Shown here in pieces: positions 44,460-54,510 of a stretch of DNA of 64,000 nt. How positions within the stretch are numbered: position 1 is the stretch's first letter; every line of letters begins with the position of its first letter. The DNA is from Costus lasius (Eukaryota; Streptophyta; Magnoliopsida; Zingiberales; Costaceae). The stretch spans positions 34,149,439-34,213,438 of the forward strand of contig CM050450.1 of assembly GCA_027563935.2 (NCBI GenBank). The letters run 5' to 3'. The translations under genes were made by a program, and so were the position numbers. A model generated the notes under the pieces. The model was not told the origin of the DNA. It ran no database searches and saw nothing but the letters and a program-made list of their open reading frames with translations.

Positions 44460-46160
44460 TGTTGGGGTATGCCCTTAAGGCTAATGTTTGAGGCCTGTGG
44501 GAATGTAACAAGTATCATGTAATAAACTATTATGTTTATAAAGGCATGGTTGTTATTCAGTTAGTTACATTGTCTGCTGCAATATATGTTCTTCTGAATA
44601 ATGTCTCAAAGCTGTTCAGCTGGGCTGACATGCTGTTATGTCCTTAGTCGATGTATCTTGGTGAACATGAGACAACCTTGATATGGTTAAGACTAATATG
44701 TGTTCTGATCTTATAGGATGCTTCGAGCATGGAATAAGATGTAGACTCATGGGTACATGGGATGTACTGGACAGACCCTACTAGGATGTTCAGTTGTTTG
44801 TCACAACGTGAATATTCCTTGTATAAGACAAGTGGCACATTTCCTCTGACTTGAGATCACTTGTGTTTTCTAAATGATGATTGTCATTATTTTGAGTTAG
44901 TTCAATATCATTTGAAACATAATGATTATAGACTATCTTGGATGGTGAGCTTGAGTCAGGTTAGGGCACTAGTGATAGACATAGGATTGCCGTCTCCTTG
45001 TTTAAGGAGTGTGATGTTCTAAAGGGGCCCCCTGGATGAGATGATTGAGAGAGTGTATGGCCATACCCAGGTGACAGTGTTCATCTGATCTAATCATGCT
45101 CATCATATTGGAATTACAAGTTTGACAGACTTGTCCAATAAGAACATCCAGTGGCAAAGGAAATATGTATGCTTTGTGAAATGATTCACACTTGTGCTAT
45201 GGTTTGGGTGTAGTCTTGGAAGACTCTTTCCTTTATATCGGGAGACAGTGATGTGTTGCTAGATACCCCTCACTGATCGTGATAATGTGAATTATCGTTA
45301 CCGACATTTAAAGGAAACCCTTAGGGTCGCACAATTTGATGATATGGCTTACTTAAGTCAGATCGTGTGGACTGAATTGTTTGGGTTCAGTTTTAAGGGA
45401 TTTAATCTCTGATTGTAAGTGAGATCTGGTCTGATCATGTTTGATTGATTAGGGCTTGAGATCGGTAAGCTTCGATTGAGAGAATGGATGCCAGATCGGT
45501 CAGATCAGGGGCATTAAAGAGATCGACGGTTAGATCTAAAGCCTTAGGGTTTATTTGATCTAGGCCTTGTCGCTTGGCTTGGTTGGTTCTTAAACCGAAC
45601 CAATTGAACCAGCTCACTAAAAGAGCGCTTGGTTCATAGGGAGAGGAGTGGGCGACGAGTTCACATAGCGTGAACGTTGGGATGAGGAGAGGTTACTATT
45701 TTTAGTAACCATGATCTCCATGTCGAGTGGGCGCTCATCCGAAATAGAGTATTCTCTATTTTCGCCAATTCACTTATTCCTCTCGAAAGTTTTTCTTCTC
45801 GACTTGGTGTGCGGCGACGCTTGAAGGTTGAGGAGGATTCGGCCAAGGAGAAAGACATCTCTTTTCCCTTCACTCGACAAGGACCTCTTGGAACCTTGCT
45901 AGCACAAGGAGCACCAAGAGAGATAGCAACATCATCTTGTGTGTGACGACAAGGAGAAGATCTACTTTGATCTTTGCTTCCAAGGAAACATCTTTCCATG
46001 GCGATGGTATGAATGTTTTCTTATTGTTATCAAGTTGATCTTTTGCATGCGTATCGATCTTATAACCCTAATTCCGCAAGAGAACAATTTTATGCGCCAT
46101 ATGCTCTAAGGGTTATGCTCCCCCATGAAGGGGACCCCCCTTATTTAAGGGGTTCTTTCA
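44460..46160 (+). mobile_element. 3' LTR of intact family-B element
   Basis: 1701 bp, apparently identical to 37041-38741. Followed by ATCC, the target duplication, and then by the interrupted B2 coding region on the minus strand. Confidence 0.97.
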
Positions 46161-46164
46161 ATCC

Positions 46165-46623
46165 AACTGTGCTTGACTACTTTGTCCCTCTTCTGGAATT
46201 TCATCCAGCTTTATTTCTCTCCCACTGGCCTCTTGCAGAAGAAACTCCTTCTCAAGAAAAATAGCCGTTCGAGCAACAAATACTTTATTCTCCTTGGGAT
46301 TGTAGAAATAATAACCCTTAGTTTCTTTAGGGTATCTGACAAATATGCATTTATCAGATCTACTTTCCAGTTTCCCAGAGGCGAGCTTTTTGACATAAGC
46401 CTCGCAACCCCAGATCCTGATAAATGTCAAGCTCGGCTGTTTCCCATACCATAACTCATATGGCGTCTTTGAAACGGCCTTGGATGGCACTCGGTTTAGC
46501 ACCTTTGCAGCTGTTTCCAGTGCAAATCCCCAAAAGGAGTAAGGTAGAGTAGCTTGACTCATGATAGACCGAACCATATCCAATAAGGTTCGATTCCTCC
46601 TCTCGGACACACCATTCCATTGC
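46165..46623 (-). pseudogene. B2 integrase C-terminal part
   Basis: Minus-strand frame carrying SERRNRTLLDMVRSIMSQAT with the catalytic Glu, then SFWGFALETAAKVLNRVPSK, YELWYGKQPSLTFIRIWGCE, and the tail NKVFVARTAIFLEKEF. It is displaced from its N-terminal part by the solo LTR at 46624-49016 and from RT by the intact element at 37041-46160. The frame itself is undamaged. Confidence 0.95.
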
Positions 46624-47169
46624 TGTCACGCCCCGGCGGAAGCCGGCTATTTCTAGCTCAGGGTTCCCCAGGGAGTAACAATATTGATAGGAACCAGAGA
46701 ACTACAATAATCACATAACCTTTATTTAATAAACAATCCAAATTTAATATCAACACAATATCTGAATACAACTATCCAAATTATCAACTGAATAAAATAC
46801 AAAAGACAACTATCTCAACTCGGGCTGGTATCTGCTATCTACTCTATCCCTCCCAGAAGCTAACTCTGTACCTGGAGGAGAAACAAAGGGAGTTAGCAGA
46901 AATGCTAAGTAGGAATCAACAAACATGGTGAGGGAATCGAATAACAGGATAATACAATAACTGAAACAATGATATACAAATAATATAGGAATGTCGTGCA
47001 AATCATCAAGCTGGCCACACAGATCTCACTTAAGAGCCGCACTCATTTTCAGAGTGTTTCCACTGTTGCTCATGCAATGGAACGACTGTCCAAAACAGTC
47101 CGGAGTGTTGCGTCCAACACTGACATCCGTAGTATTGTCCTAAGACAACTGGCTGTGCCATACCGGCAT

Positions 47170-47275
47170 CTCAGATAGTCCGATGCGCGTCGGAACTATA
47201 ACTCAGATAGTCTGATATAATCAGAACTATAACTCAGATAGTCTGACATAATCAGAACTATAACTCAGATAAACA
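47170..47275. repeat. Tandem repeat, about 31-bp unit, three to four copies
   Basis: actcagatagtctgatataa followed by tcagaactata, repeated with small changes; the first unit is the most diverged (gtccgatgcgcgtcgg). Confidence 0.9.
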
Positions 47276-48820
47276 GGCCACTGGAGAATAAATCATCCAG
47301 GTCAGAGGTCAAAATATAACACGACTTTATCATCTCAGATTTACAATGGTTCCACATACTTATAGGTCAATATCTCAGATACACAATTGTTCAATCAGAT
47401 TCATAAGCCAATAAATCAGATATCTCAACATAATTTCTTTTATCGTGCACACAGAAATAGAATATGACCAAGGAACAAGATAAATGAGGTCAACTGAATT
47501 ACAGAAACAAATCAAGCAGATGAAGCAATCAGATATCAGTGTCAATCAATTCTATCAAATGCCATATATTAAATCAAAGGATTAAGCAACAATTCCTATA
47601 ATTCATGACACTGTAACAAAGGAGTAGGGTAAGATTCCTACCTCGAACGATGTTATCCTGAATCCTTTTGAAAAGCCAGTAATTGTTTATCACACGATGC
47701 AAACCGATTATTGGATTAATCACTCTGAAACATGAATTTGTACATGAACTCTATCATTAAACATTCTAATTTGAAAACCACAACTACCAACATGTAGAAC
47801 ATAACCCTAAACCTAGAGAACCACTCTCAGATCATATGAACCGAACCTAAAACCCACTGAACCGGACAGAATTGCACTGAACCGATCAAATTCACCCTGA
47901 ACCAAGTTAAACCGAGACTTCTAACTTCAATTACACAAAATATAAAACTCATCTAAAGCTATAAAGATTACCATTAGATGGGAAATTTAATTATCTTTCC
48001 AACGGCTACCTGAACCGGCTCGGATTCAACCGAATCAGGGTCGAACCGGTCAAAATTCAATTACTGACCCGAAACTGAAATTGAACCGCTCGGTCCGGTT
48101 CAATTCGATTTCAAAACTTAACGACCGGTTTATTTATAAATAAACCGCCGCCCAAACCCAATTTCGGACCGGACCGAAACTCGCCCGTGCCGCCCGAACG
48201 CCGCCGCGCAAGGCTGCCGGACTTGCGTCCGCTGCTTGCGCCGGCGAGCTCCCGAGGGCGCGTCGAAGAGCCGTTCGCTGCCAAACTTCGCCAGAACACT
48301 TCTGACGACGAGACGAGCATCCACGACAGGCTTCGGCGAGGTTTCAACCCATGGTCGAAGCATCCGAAGCGACAGCAGGTATCGACGGTGGCGCCGCCGC
48401 CGTCGATACACAAAACCTACCCAAACCCAAACGAAACTTCACTAAAACTTCACAGAAGCTTACATACCTTGCTACGACGATGTATCGTAGCCCAGAACAC
48501 CGAGATCGCCGTCGACGAAGGCGCTGGAAGGCTGGAACACGAGGCGGCGCCGCTCGAACTCCAGCGACGAGTTTGAGCGCGATTTCTCCTTCCTGGCGGC
48601 GCGTCGAGGGGTAAAGATGTTCCAGATTTTGAAACTCCTCGAGTCGAACAAAAGCCCTCTAATATAGAGGTGAAACTCGTTCCAGACGGCGAGAACGCGG
48701 CGGCGAAAAAATCGCCGAGATCCGCGGGGAAGACGACGGGTTGACTCGCTCCCGAAATTCAAATTTAGAGTTAATATAAAAATATCAAATCCTATAATAT
48801 ATTAAAAACAAAACTCGGCG

Positions 48821-48872
48821 CGTTGGTTAGACGCCGCCGATCGCTCGCGCGCGACGCGGGTTCGAGCCCCCG
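48821..48872 (+). other. tRNA-like module inside LTR D (antisense to the LTR)
   Basis: CGTTGGTTAGACGC (48821-48834) resembles a tRNA D-arm; GCGGGTTCGAGCCCCCGC (about 48856-48873) resembles a T-arm with a pol III B-box. Spacing is short for a complete tRNA and no acceptor stem closes it, so it is not called as a tRNA gene. Confidence 0.5.
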
Positions 48873-49021
48873 CGAACGCAAAATCTAATTTTTTTATAAA
48901 AAACTTAATTTTTAACCTTTTAAAAATTCCGAAAAAAATCCTAGAAAATCATAAAAATTCCAAAAAATAAATTTCTGAATTTCTAAAATTAAATTTTAAA
49001 AATTAAGGTTATAACAATTGC

Positions 49022-50736
49022 GGTGTCCCCGGCGGAGTGAGCTGTGAGATAATCCCACACTCCTTCAGATAGTCATTAAACTCATGACTCAAATATTCTC
49101 CACCTCGATCTGATCGAAGTGCCTTGATATTTCGGCCTAACTGATTCTGTACTTCATTTTTGAATTCTTTGAACTTGTCAAAAGATTCACTCTTATGTCT
49201 CATTAAGTAGACATAACCATACCTACTGAAATCATCAGTAAAAGTAATGAAGTATGAATAGCCACCTCTGGCATGTTTATTAAATGGCCCACACACATCA
49301 CTGTGAATAAGGTCAAGTAAACCTGAAGCCCTTTTACCTTTATTAGAAAAAGGAGTCTTCGTCATCTTACCCATTAAACAAGCCTTGCATGTATCAAGCT
49401 CTTCATAGGAGAATGATCCCAGCAGTCCACTGTCATGCAACCGCTTAATGCGTTTCTTGTTAATGTGACCTAGACGACTATGCCATAACAAGGTGCTGTC
49501 ATCAGCATGCTTGGCTTTCTTATTATCAATTTGTTGTATAGAACATTCCATGTCCAACATGTATAACCCATTGTTAATCGACCCAGTTGCATAAACAATA
49601 CCATCAAATGAAATACAGCATTGTGAAGTTTTGCATTCAAATGAAAAACCTTTCCTGACAAGAGCAGGAATAGAGATAATATTCTTTGTTATGCTTGGTA
49701 CAAAGTAACAATTGTCAAGTTCTAATACAAGTCCAGATGGTAAAGAGATGTGATATTCTCCTACAACAACAGCAGCAACTCGTGCCCCGTTTCCAACTCG
49801 TAGGTCCACCTCATGCTGTCCCACCTGTCTTCTTCTCTTGAGTTCCTGCACATTTGAACAAATGTGAACTCCACATGCAGTGTCCAACACCCATGAAATA
49901 GAAGAAGCAACCATGACTTCAGTCACGAAAATACCTGAGCCAGAAGTGGAAGGCTTGCTTCCCTTCTTCTCTCCTTGGAGCGCTCTACAGTCCTTCTTCC
50001 AGTGACCCAGTTGGCCACAATGGAAACATCTGTTGTCCTTTGATCGCTTTATCTTTTGTTTCAAAGCCTTATTGTAGCTCTTGATAGGGGCTTTGCCCTT
50101 CTTCCCCTTCTTCTTATTCCTTGAAGGAAACATCAAGACAGAGGATGAAGGCTTTCCCTTCTCAAGAGTCTGCTCTGTTGTGCAGAGCATATTCAGTAAT
50201 TCTGCCGGAGTGCAGTCGATTTTGTTCATATTAAAATTAATGATGAACGCATCGAAAGAAGCCGGAAGAGACTGCAAGATAATGTCTACAACAAGTTCCT
50301 GATTGATGGTATGACCCAGTTTCTCTAGAGCTTCTTCGTACCCAATCATCTTGAGTACGTGAGCTCCCACTGGACTCCCTTCAGTCAGTTTGCTATGAAA
50401 GAAAAGTTTCGTCAAGTTATAGCGTTCTGTCCTTGCCTGTGCAGCATACAGCAATTTCAGATTTGCTATAATATCAATAGCAGACAAATCCTCATGCTGA
50501 CGCTGGAGCTCGGGCGTCATTGACGCAAGCATAAGGCAAGCGACATCAGTACTATCACTGATGTGCTTCTCATAAGCATCTCGAACCGCCCTTGCGGCGT
50601 TCGTAGCGGGTTGAGCCGGCATTGCCGACTCAAGGACGTACAACTTCCTCTCAGCTTTGAGGACAATCTTCAGCTGTCTGTACCAGTCTGAGAAGTTTGG
50701 CCCAACAAACTTCTCCTTTTCCAATATGGATCGCAA
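49022..50736 (-). pseudogene. B2 gag-protease-integrase N-terminal part, start codon lost
   Basis: The minus frame is open for about 575 codons: gag (EKEKFVGPNFSDWYRQLKIV), CCHC knuckle CFHCGQLGHWKKDC at about 50030-49990, protease WVLDTACGVHICSN, integrase zinc finger LLWHSRLGHINKKRIKRL with CKACLMGKM, and integrase core IHSDVCGPF and ALRSDRGGEY. It ends at the solo LTR just before the catalytic Glu. The position matching the relative's ATG (aacaccATGaac) reads aacaccACGggg here, and an in-frame stop lies just upstream. The first possible codon is therefore a non-AUG or an internal Met. Confidence 0.93.
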
Positions 50737-50749
50737 GTTGAGCCCCGTG

Positions 50750-52585
50750 GTGTTCGTTGCTGCAGGAAGCTACAACATAGCAAGAACAACAAGGTCAATA
50801 TCCATGTTAGAATCATTCCAGGACTTAAGAGTGATTCTCTTCTCACTATTTTATCTGACTGTAAATCCAATAAAAACAGCCCGAAAGAGACAAACTCTTT
50901 TAGTGAGATGGGATCCAGATTTCATACTTGATCTCCGCGTCCCGCTCAGGCGAGATAAGGTGCACAGAGAATTCAAGCACTAATCACTGGTAGGCAATCC
51001 ATGCCAATCGCCATCCCGTGCGATTCCCCTTCATCTAGGCAATCCAGAAGACTGTGCCAACTAAGTTGGTACAACACAGTTTCTGATTCCTCAGATGGCT
51101 GCCTCCATATAGCTATCATGTGCTCAACTTGTAGCCTATATGGTCAAGCTGACCTGACCTACTTCCTGGACCACCACGTGCTATGCTGAGCAACGAGAAG
51201 CGATAAATCCCTTCTCTGTATCATGTTGGTGTAATCGCGCACCGTCTGAAGATAGCTGGGCGTGCCCACTGAGTGGGTACAACACGGCCCCAACGATAGT
51301 CAGAACAGTGAGGTTTCGCGTCAGAAGGCAATCCTTAGCTTGATATTTACGTTGGATTTTAACGGTCTTTTTATCTTCTTACTATCATGCAAATTCTATA
51401 GTGATAGCTGAAGAATAAAACATACATGTGCTACTTACTTAAAACAGTAAATGAAAGCACCATTATCTTATGTGGTAAATGCCCATAAAACTTAAGTAAA
51501 ACCCTAGGTTAACAAAAGTCTTTACTTGAGCTCTTTATGGGACTCTTGTACCTCATCCGGCCCAGCCTGGGCCCAAACGCCATCTGCAGCCCTAACACGC
51601 CCACCAGATAGAATGCGCCTGTTCTAGAGTCGAACTCTAGACCACCCACCTAGTGAAGCCCTCTGCTGCAAACGCCACTGCCATATGTGCTGTGTGCTCA
51701 TGTCTGATCAAATTACATTTTAAAAACTATCTAGACATGGTTTGACACGCAGGTCAATTATACATTTTAATAATTTCAAATGTGACTCGCAGATCAAATC
51801 AAAAATATTAATTTCCAAGCACGCAGGCCCCAACACAGCATACAAAATATGGCAGCCCACATAAGATTAAATAAACACTCAATGTACACAATGCAACATG
51901 TTAAACATGTACAACATGTGATCCAATCAGAAATAAAATTTTCGAAAAATCCCATGGCATCAATTTTATTTCCTTATGTGCCCTACTACTTTACAACGGT
52001 CCATTAACAGATATCCACTCGTCAGACCAAGTCAGACCCACTGCCCTTGCATGCACCCAGTCATAACCGACTTGCGTCGACCCAATGGTCAACTATGCAT
52101 GCCTTAAGGGCTGAACGTCCCACATGATTTCCGGCAAGCGGGTGTGACCCCGGGCCATAATCATGATCGTTCACTAGGGGCCTCAAACAGACATCGCTAC
52201 ATGCCCTTCTGCAGTCGGCTTATAGCCACCTGTACAACTTGCGCACAGGTGCTATCCAGCCGCCCATCCAGGCTGTCAGATAGTCTGATTAGGCTGTTGG
52301 GTCCATCCTTGACTAACGACTTCAAAACTGATAACCCATCTAAGTGTTCGAAGTAGGCTCACAGATAGATCTAGTGATGTCGCGCATGAAGATAATTTTG
52401 TTTGAAAAAACAATTATGATATATGCGCAAACTATGCATGCAAAGATTCATCTAACATCATATGTGCAAGCTATGTATGGTATGTAAACTTTGCATCATG
52501 TAGTCGCATGTGAACATAAACAAGATCTACAACTTAAACATGGATCACAAGAAGGCAATCTTGTGCATCAAGTCATAAAAAACCA
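50750..52585 (-). other. Leader of B2
   Basis: The same organisation as the intact element's leader, diverged. Hairpins lie at 51262-51280 and 51054-51072 (loop TTA in the second), and the T-arm-like sequence at 51624-51640. No coding frame is supported. Confidence 0.75.
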
Positions 52586-52598
52586 AGCTCTGATACCA
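52586..52598 (-). promoter_or_regulatory. Primer binding site, B2
   Basis: Minus strand tggtatcagagct, adjacent to the 5' LTR. Confidence 0.92.
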
Positions 52599-52599
52599 C

Positions 52600-54297
52600 T
52601 GAAAGCGAACCTAGGTCATAAGCATTATTCACAAAAACAAAACTTGTTGCAGCGGAAATTCTAGGATCGCATGACATGAGCACATGATCAACCTTGTATA
52701 ACTTGTATAGAGCAAGTTAGAGTATTACCATTGCCATGATGTAAGAGGCGACTTGGAAGATGTAAGGGGCGAGCGCCTCTTCTCCAAAGAAGTCACACAC
52801 AAGATGAGAAAAGCTTTCTTCCTTGTGTTCCTTGTGCTAGCAAAGACACTAAGGAGTCTTGATCATTTCTTGGAAAAGGGTGATGTGTGTTCCCTTGTCG
52901 CTGGTCGAGCCTCTCTTCCCTTGCGTGAAGAAGATCCACACGAGAGCACGAGCGCGACGAGAGGAGGAGGAGGCGAGAGGGCTTTCGAAAACGTGGGATG
53001 CACTAAAGGAAAATTCGGCCACCACTTATGGTAAGAACCGAATTAGTAACTCCCTCCATAACTTCACTTTAAGCGATCGAAAACTCCTCATTGATTGAAC
53101 CATGCGTTCACAAGTGAACCGGTTCAATCTCAATTTGGTTCAAGCACCAAATCAAACCTGCCCTGGTTATAATCTTCTTTGAACCAAATGGTTCAAGATC
53201 TAACCACACATCACATTGAACCCCTGATCTTTACGATCAACCTTCAATCCTCCGATCAAAGCTTACCGATCACATGTCCTAATCAATGAAACATGATTAG
53301 ACTAGATCTCACTTTTAATCAGAGCTTAAATTCCTTTAAACTGAACTAGAATAATTCCAGTCCACACGATCTGACATAAGTAAGCCATATCATCAAATTG
53401 TGCGACCCTAAGGGTTTCCTTCAATGTCGGTAACGATAACTTACATTATCACGACCAGAGAGGGGTATCTAGCAACACATCACTGTCTCCCGATATGAAG
53501 GAAAGAGTCTTCCAAGACTACTCCCAAACCATAGCACAAGTGTGAACCTAATTCACTTGGCATACATGTTTCGAACCTAATTCACTTGGCATACATGTTT
53601 CCCTTTGCCACTGGATGTTCTCGTTGGACAAGCGTGTCAAGCCTGTGATTCCAACATGATGAAAATGGTTAGATCAGATGAACATAGTCGTCTGGGTATG
53701 GCCATACACATTCTCAACCATTTCATCCATAGGGCCCCCTTTAGAACATCACTCTCCAACCTGGAGAGGCAATCCTATATCTATCACAAGTACCCTAACA
53801 TGACTCATGCTCACTATCCAAGATAACCCTTAATCATTATCTTTCAAACGATATGGAACTATCTCAAGATAATGCCAATCATCACTTAGAAACACAAGTG
53901 ATCTCAAGTCAGAGGGAATATGCCACTTGCTTGCATACAAGGATTATTCACATTGTGACAAACAATTGAATATCCTGAGAAGGGTCAGTCCAGTATATCC
54001 AATGCACCTATGTGTCTAAATCTTATTCCATGCTCGAAGCATCCTATAAAATTAGAACACATATTAGTCTCAATCATACCAAGGCTGTCTCATGTTCACC
54101 AAGATATCTCGACTAAGGACAATACTGAATGTCAGCTAAACTGAACATCATTGAGACATTACTCAGAAGTATACATATAACAGCAGACACTGTAACAATC
54201 TGAATAACAACATTTGCCTTTAAAGATAAACATTTAGTTTATACATGATACTGACAATAACCCAAGGCCTCAAACATTAGCATTAAGGGCCCTAACA
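52600..54297 (-). mobile_element. 5' LTR of B2
   Basis: 1698 bp; on the plus strand it begins TGAAAGCGAACC and ends GGGCCCTAACA. It contains a 29-bp exact tandem duplication at 53544-53601 (gaacctaattcacttggcat + acatgtttc), also present in the truncated 3' LTR at 34564-34621, so the duplication predates the insertion. The hairpin stem has decayed (CAGAGA against TCACTG). Confidence 0.92.
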
Positions 54298-54510
54298 CAG
54301 GGGTCATGGTAGCGACGCGGGCTGGGCCCTTGTCGGCTAACGGGGGTTTCTTAGGGCACTCTCGCGACATGTGGCCCGATTGGAGACAATTGTAACAAGT
54401 GATACGGCTAGAGGATCCAACCGCGGGGGCCTTGCCCTTCTCCTCCCAAGAGGGCCGAGAAGAGGGGTGATGGGGGCAAAGACCACCGGCCACGAAGGTA
54501 CAAGTGGAGT
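54298..54510 (-). pseudogene. Ty3/gypsy gag C-terminus with zinc knuckle (minus)
   Basis: Reads RPSWEEKGKAPAVGSSSRI and then CYNCLQSGHMSRECPKK, ending PARVATMTPV at the B2 insertion. It matches the plus-strand family-C gag (FWEEKGKAPAIGS, CYNCLQPGHYSRDCPKK). It should be the upstream end of the element whose integrase lies at 32290-34345; the protease and RT between them are missing. The gag N-terminus and 5' LTR do not follow. Confidence 0.88.

Larger units (their letters stand above)
37041..46160 (+). mobile_element. Intact Ty1/copia retrotransposon, family B
   Basis: 9120 bp: 5' LTR 37041-38741, PBS 38745-38756, leader to 40557, one gag-pol frame 40558-44439, PPT 44443-44459, 3' LTR 44460-46160. 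Both LTRs are 1701 bp and I found no difference between them on reading through. Target duplication is ATCC on each side (37037-37040; 46161-46164): 4 bp where copia elements usually give 5. It sits in the integrase-RT linker of the related element B2, in the opposite direction. All sequence parts needed for autonomous movement are present. LTR length would fit an Angela/Tork-like lineage, but I cannot fix the lineage without a tree. Confidence 0.97.
46624..49016 (-). mobile_element. Solo LTR, family D (TSD ATTGC)
   Basis: 2393 bp; on the plus strand it begins TGTCACGCCCCGGCGG and ends GGTTATAACA. ATTGC lies on both sides (46619-46623; 49017-49021), and the integrase frame of B2 is in register across it (TPPGTPQ before, WNGVSERRN after). 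The orientation is deduced from the older copy that ends CCGGGGCATGACA followed by a PBS at 12876. It contains a tandem repeat (47170-47275) and a tRNA-like module (48821-48872). GC-rich frames at 48111-48762 show no protein family. Confidence 0.94.
34344..54297 (-). mobile_element. Copia element B2 (family B), minus, carrying two nested insertions
   Basis: 5' LTR 52600-54297, PBS at 52586-52598, leader about 50750-52585, gag-protease-integrase 49022-50736 and 46165-46618, RT and RNase H 35339-37040, PPT at 35319, and a 3' LTR fragment 34344-35318. The nested insertions are a complete family-B element (37041-46160) and a solo LTR (46624-49016). The 3' LTR has lost about 720 bp of its outer part by deletion. 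Where comparable, the two LTRs are almost identical and share a 29-bp internal duplication, so this element is also young. Its own coding region has lost the start ATG and has a nonsense codon in RNase H. Confidence 0.93.

Noticed and set aside
44022..44511. Minus-strand frames of 83 and 145 codons opposite RNase H
   Set aside because: Shadows of the gag-pol frame; the same shadow is seen opposite other RNase H copies (for example 57860-58192 opposite B3).
48111..48762. Arg/Pro-rich frames in a GC-rich block
   Set aside because: They lie within the solo LTR delimited by ATTGC duplications. GC-rich LTR sequence with frames on both strands; no recognised domain.
48811..48873. tRNA gene
   Set aside because: D-arm-like and T-arm-like pieces are present, but there is no closing acceptor stem and no proper anticodon arm. 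Kept only as a tRNA-like module.
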